A stretch of 64,000 nt of DNA, taken from positions 12,683,069-12,747,068 of the forward strand of contig CM064690.1 in the NCBI GenBank assembly GCA_032717465.1, written 5' to 3'. Source of the DNA: Coenobita brevimanus. Taxonomy: Eukaryota > Arthropoda > Malacostraca > Decapoda > Coenobitidae. Positions within the stretch are counted from its first letter, which is position 1. Each line of letters opens with the position of its first letter. Below are positions 59,966 through 64,000 of this stretch, piece by piece. A program made the position numbers and the translations under genes. The notes below the pieces were generated by a model that did not search any database, was not told where the DNA came from, and saw nothing but the letters and a program-made list of their open reading frames with translations.

Positions 59966-61460
59966 ATATATAACTGATGAAAGTTCTGCTCCCTGTCATT
60001 CCTTCAGCCACAACCATTGGAGCAACCCTTCCGTTAATTAGGGAGCACTGATATATAGACTCCTCCAGCAGGTGTACCCTGTCATTTCCTCACGAGCAGT
60101 CGTAGCAGTAACAGCTCCGTTTTCTGTGATGTATCAATATGAAAGCGCATCGAAAAGAAAAAGAATCCACATGTATATTTTTACCACCAGCCGTAGAAGC
60201 AACATCCACGTTTCCTGTGGAGCATAGGTATATAGGTTTCTCAAACAGGTGTCCAGAGTTATTCCCTTATGAGCAGCCGCAACAACAACAACAAATCTGT
60301 CTCTTATAACTGCGATGACACAGACTCTTGAAACAGGTGTCCATATTCATTATATCACCAGGAGCAACATAGGTATGGTTTTTATTTGCTTATTTAGTCC
60401 TAATTAAAATTTCCGTATTCATTTTTTGTTTCCAAATTCGTGTCAAGCTTCATTCCTTCACAATAAACCACTGTGGTAACATTTTTTATAAACTATCTGT
60501 AACATATAAATTTAAGTGTCCACAGTAATTCCTTCACTTGCCCTAGTAGTGCTGGCATCTATTTTTTTAATCGACAGTAAAAATTTAATAATTTTATGCA
60601 AACAGCTGCTCACAGGATTTCCTTCAACAGCAACAGTAGCAGTAACATCCGCATTTTCAAGGAAGCTCCGATATATAAATACATTCATCAGATGTCCACG
60701 TTCATTCGCCACGATCATAAGTGGCATAAAGATCTACATTTCAAGTGGAATATCGGTACATAACCTCCTCAAATAGGTGTTCAGACCTCTTCACTCACGA
60801 GCAGCCGGAGCAGCAACATAGTATTTTCTATAAAAGATCGAGGATGTAAACTCTTCAAACAGGTGTCCACAAGCACTACATCACTAAGAGGCACGGAGGT
60901 AAGATCTTTGTTCATCTGTTTGTGTGTATTAAAGTTACAGTATACAAAAGTCCCAAATATGTCAAGACTCATTCTCTCATGGACAGCAGCAGTTGGAGTA
61001 ACATCGCCGTTTTCTGCGAGGTATCAGCATAAAAGTTCGTCAGACAATTACCTACCACAATTTTCCCTTGGCCACCTCTAGCAGCAGCATCTCCGTTTCA
61101 TGTGGAGTGTTGGTATATAAGCTTCTCAAACAGGTATCCACAGTCATGCCCTCACAGGCAGCCTCAGTAGCAATATCTCCGTTTCCTATTAAGTGCAACG
61201 ACGTAAAATGTCTAAACAAGTGTTCATATCATTCCATCGCTAAGAGCACAAAGAACCACACGGGTAAGATGTTCATTTACTTGGCTGTTTTCTATTTTGT
61301 TTAAAGTTACACTTTTTAACATTAATACAAGATACCACCGTAGTACCCTTTTTATGGAATATCTGTAACTTATATAAACATAAGTGCCCATAGTAATTCT
61401 CTCACTGACACTAGTGATGCTAACATTTTTTTTTTTAATTAACAATAATCTGAGTTGTAA
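59966..61460. repeat. ~86-bp repeats within a ~870-bp higher-order array
   Basis: The box AAACAGGTGTCCACA...TTC.CTCAC.AGCAGCC..AGCAGCAACATC.CCGTTTCCTGTG..GTAT.GGTATATA recurs at about 60065, 60240, 60328, 60690, 60772, 60857, 61035, 61127 and 61213, with adjacent starts 85-96 bp apart. A longer block (TCTGTAACATATAAATTTAA, then GTGTCCACAGTAATTC.. and a T run) at 60496 is repeated at 61365, about 870 bp on. No coding function is apparent. Confidence 0.7.
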
Positions 61461-61590
61461 AAATACACAACTTCGGTATTGATGTTAGAGTACTGTTACA
61501 TTTACAATTTTTTTCTCGTCAGAGCAAAAGTATCATGAGGCGAATGTGCTCAGATTAAAGCACAAGAGTATCTATACTCGATTTTTTTCC

Positions 61591-61690
61591 AGCTGATGAT
61601 CCGCTTCCTTGAATGTGGTACCTGCACACTCCTGTCGCGTGATTGGTTGGTTTCAGTTTCATACCTGAAGTATCATATTTACGAAAAACA
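61591..61690 (+). repeat. Inverted repeat arm, left
   Basis: Begins CTGATGATCCGCTTCCTTGA and contains GTGATTGGTTGGTTTCAGTT and CATACCTGAAGTATCATATT. It matches the complement of 63912-64000 along its whole length with scattered differences. Confidence 0.8.
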
Positions 61691-61857
61691 GTTGTACCTA
61701 ATATTCCAATTCTCATAAATGCTGTTTTGCATTGTCATTGTACTTTACAGACATGAAACGATTATGTATCTGTGCTTCATCCAAACTGACAACGAATTTG
61801 AGGTGGTTGAATTTGAACTGAAATATTTATTGTAAAAGGTACAGAGTTGTTGCATCT

Positions 61858-61862
<5 letters not shown>

Positions 61863-61921
<59 letters not shown>
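61863..61921. repeat. (AT)n microsatellite
   Basis: About 30 AT units. Confidence 0.95.
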
Positions 61922-61924
<3 letters not shown>

Positions 61925-62203
61925 ATAAACACGATTGGCTGGGTAAGTGCAAATAAAAGGTATCTTAATACTTAGGCATTTGTTCCATTAGACAATAGTA
62001 CCATTCTAAGAAAATTAGCAGTTTTGTCGGTGGTAAAGTGGTGGAAGTGGGAAGGCGAATGGAACAGTCGCTAAAGAGGAGGGGAGGGGGGGACACGAGA
62101 GACGGCCAGGCGGGAAAAACAAGTTGTCTCGTCTCGCAAGATGTCATAATTTATGATGGATCACACCTACTCCATTGCTTCGATACCCTAGCCCATATCA
62201 TCC

Positions 62204-62205
<2 letters not shown>

Positions 62206-62288
<83 letters not shown>
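62206..62288. repeat. (AT)n microsatellite
   Basis: About 41 AT units. Confidence 0.95.
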
Positions 62289-62289
<1 letters not shown>

Positions 62290-62460
62290 TTATTTAATAG
62301 AGATGCAACAACTCGGTGCCTTTTACAGCAATAAATATTTCAAATCAAATTCAACTTCCTCAAATTCACTGTCCGTTTGGGTGATGCACAAATATATACC
62401 CGTTTCATGTCTGTATGTACAGTACAATGACAATGCAAAACAGCATTTACGAGAATTGGA

Positions 62461-63900
62461 TTTTTTTTTTTTTTAATTCGAGGAAGAAGGAACCAAAGGC
62501 CGAGCCCGCAAAACGTTCCATCCAAGAAAAAAAGAAAAAAAATACAAAAGAGACTGAAATTCAAGATCCATTCATTTCGAGATGCCTGGACACACTGCTT
62601 TTGAAAGACTGAAGATCATAGAAAGGTAGGAACTACAGACAGAGGGAGACAGTTCCAGAGTTGACTTGTTGCATAAATGAAGGACTGGGAGTAATGGTTA
62701 ACTCTTGCATTAGAGAATTGGACAGAAAAGGGATGGGAGTTTGTTGCTAGACGGGTGCCACGCACCCGTCGTAGAGGTGGAGGGATGCAAGCAGACAGTT
62801 CAGAGGAGCAGTGACTCTGAAGTAGCGACAGAAAAGAGATAAAGAAGCAACAGTACGACAAAGAGACAGAGGTTGAAGGGAGCCAGTAAGAGGAGGAGAG
62901 TTGATGAAACAAATAGCCTTTGACTCCACCCTATTGAGAAGAGCTGAATGTGGGGAGCCCCCCCACACATGAGAGTTGTACTCTAAACAGGGGCAAATAA
63001 AACCCGTGTATAAAGTCAACAACTATGCAGGGGTAAAGAAGGAACTGAGTCGGCTTAGCACACCTGATCTCTCGGAAGCAGATTTTACAAGAGATGCAAT
63101 ATGATCTTTCCAAGATAAGTCCCGTGTGAATGAAACCCCTAGCATGTTCAAGGATGATGCAGGATTAAGCTGGATATTATTAAACATTAGTGGGTACTCC
63201 TGTGGAAGATTTTGACGGGTTGATAGGTGAAAAAACTGAGTCTTTGATCCATTAAAAACACCATTTTTTTTTTTTTTTACCCTAATCAGAGATACGAGCC
63301 AAGTCAGACATTAGGTGTGCCATAGCCTCATCCCTTGTCTTTTGAAGTAACTGCTGATATGGACGTTGCGGAAACCAATCGGAAAGGTGAAGTGTGGAAT
63401 CATCAGCGTACGACTGGAAGCTAGTAGATCATTGATGAGTAAAAGGAAGAGAGTTGGTGATAGGACAGAGCCCTGAGGAACACCACTGTTGATAGATCTA
63501 GAAGAACGATGGCCGTCTACAACAGCAGCTACAGAGCGACCAGAGAGGAAGCTATAGATGAAGGCACATATAGGATAGAAACCATAAGAGGTCAGTTTGG
63601 AAATTAAAGATTTATGCCAGACTCGATCGAAAGCCTTTGAGATGTCAAATGCAATGGCAAAGCTTTCGCCAAAGTCTCGAAAGGAGGATGACCAGGAGTT
63701 TGAAATGTAGGTGAGAAGATCGCCAGTGGAGCGTCCCTGACGGAACCCATACTGACGATCAGAAAGAAGGTTGTGATAGGAAAGATGCTTTAAAATTTTT
63801 ATGTTAAGAATAGACTCGAAAACATTTGAGACACAGGATGCTAAAACAATTGGACGATAGTTAGAGGGTTGGGAATGGTCAATTGTATTAGGTACAATTT
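62461..63900 (-). mobile_element. Jockey-like LINE, 5' truncated (subfamily J2)
   Basis: Best J2 copy. Poly(A) tail at 62461-62474 (T on plus). The 3' UTR contains GAAGGAACCAAAGGCC as in the 33.4-kb copy. The RT runs from about 63897 with QPSNYRPIVLASCVSNVFE, DRQYGFRQGRSTGDLL, AIAFDISKAFDRVWHKSL, SFLSGRSVAAVVDG and NSGVPQGSVLSPTLFLLLINDLL. A small deletion and shift follow, after which YADD (63399-63410 on plus) lies in another frame. The C-terminal half is in overlapping frames: CLEYNSHVWGGSPHSALLNRV and FIYATSQLWNCLPLSVVP. It lacks an endonuclease. It is cut at about 63900, where an A-rich run joins the right inverted-repeat arm. Confidence 0.85.
63311..63900 (-). pseudogene. J2 reverse transcriptase palm
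   Basis: About 195 codons of continuous RT from NYRPI to INDLL, the longest clean J2 palm in the window. The first catalytic aspartate is in FDISKAFD. The YADD pair is out of frame because of the deletion near 63420. Confidence 0.85.
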
Positions 63901-63911
63901 TTTTTTTCTTG

Positions 63912-64000
63912 TAAATATGATACTTCAGGTATGAAATTAATACCAACCAATCAGGTGGCAGGAGTGCGCAGGTGCCACATTCACGAAAGTGGATCATCAG
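63912..64000 (-). repeat. Inverted repeat arm, right (reaches window edge)
   Basis: Complement of 61591-61690. On the minus strand it ends in TTTACAAGAAAAAAAAAA next to the LINE, so it may be the 3' end of a poly(A) retroposon. It may continue beyond the window. Confidence 0.75.

Larger units (their letters stand above)
61461..62460. other. Intergenic with two long (AT)n arrays
   Basis: (AT)n at 61863-61921 and 62206-62288. 61591-61690 is one arm of the inverted pair described separately. No gene seen. Confidence 0.6.

Overview
The window is a repeat-dominated piece of an arthropod nuclear genome, most likely a decapod crustacean. The taxon is an inference. It rests on a TTAGG-type (arthropod telomere motif) array, very long CA/GA/AT and trinucleotide microsatellites, tRNA-derived SINEs, and a mix of RTE, CR1/L2, Jockey-like and I-like LINEs with two Ty3/gypsy elements. 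I found no host protein-coding gene, no rRNA and no functional tRNA gene. Every recognisable coding region belongs to a transposable element, and most are broken.

Layout. 0.5-1.3 kb: Tc1/mariner transposase relic (-). 1.9-5.1 kb: near full-length RTE LINE (-) with a 10-bp target-site duplication. 6.6-6.9 kb: possible hAT-type fragment. 7.1-8.5 kb: Jockey-like LINE fragment (+). 9.0-9.1 kb: 30-bp higher-order repeat built from TTAGG-like 5-mers. 9.9-10.3 kb: 85-bp minisatellite. 10.57-11.47 kb: foldback element with ~375-bp arms. 11.5-16.0 kb: CR1/L2-type LINE (-) with an open esterase ORF1 and a decayed ORF2. 16.0-18.8 kb: decayed gypsy pol (+). 18.8-21.7 kb: decayed I-like LINE (-). 21.7-26.3 kb: Jockey-like LINE (+) interrupted by two other LINE 3' fragments. 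29.5-31.3 kb: LINE RT of unassigned clade (+). 31.4-32.1 kb: SINE duplication around a trinucleotide array. 33.4-34.4 kb: Jockey-like LINE (-). 35.6-36.1 kb: SINE pieces. 37.6-40.2 kb: decayed RTE (+) followed directly by a tRNA-related SINE. 43.1-43.6 kb: 143-bp tandem repeat rich in AGGTCA palindromes. 46.3-52.6 kb: nearly intact LTR retrotransposon (-). 55.3-57.0 and 57.5-60.0 kb: two RTE copies (-). 60.0-61.5 kb: 86-bp repeats with a longer ~870-bp period. 62.5-63.9 kb: Jockey-like LINE (-), flanked by a ~95-bp inverted repeat pair.

The main discovery is the 6.3-kb LTR element at 46328-52633. Its sequence is Ty3/gypsy-type, but its pol order is protease, integrase, reverse transcriptase, RNase H, the order of Ty1/copia elements. 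Its gag carries a SCAN-like capsid segment. Both traits are hallmarks of the Gmr1 lineage, best known from deuterostomes. The two LTRs differ at about 12 positions by eye, and only a few lesions separate the element from a continuous coding frame, so it is recent.

Limits: all boundaries and family assignments were made by reading, without alignments or searches. Clade names for LINEs are best judgements from motifs.
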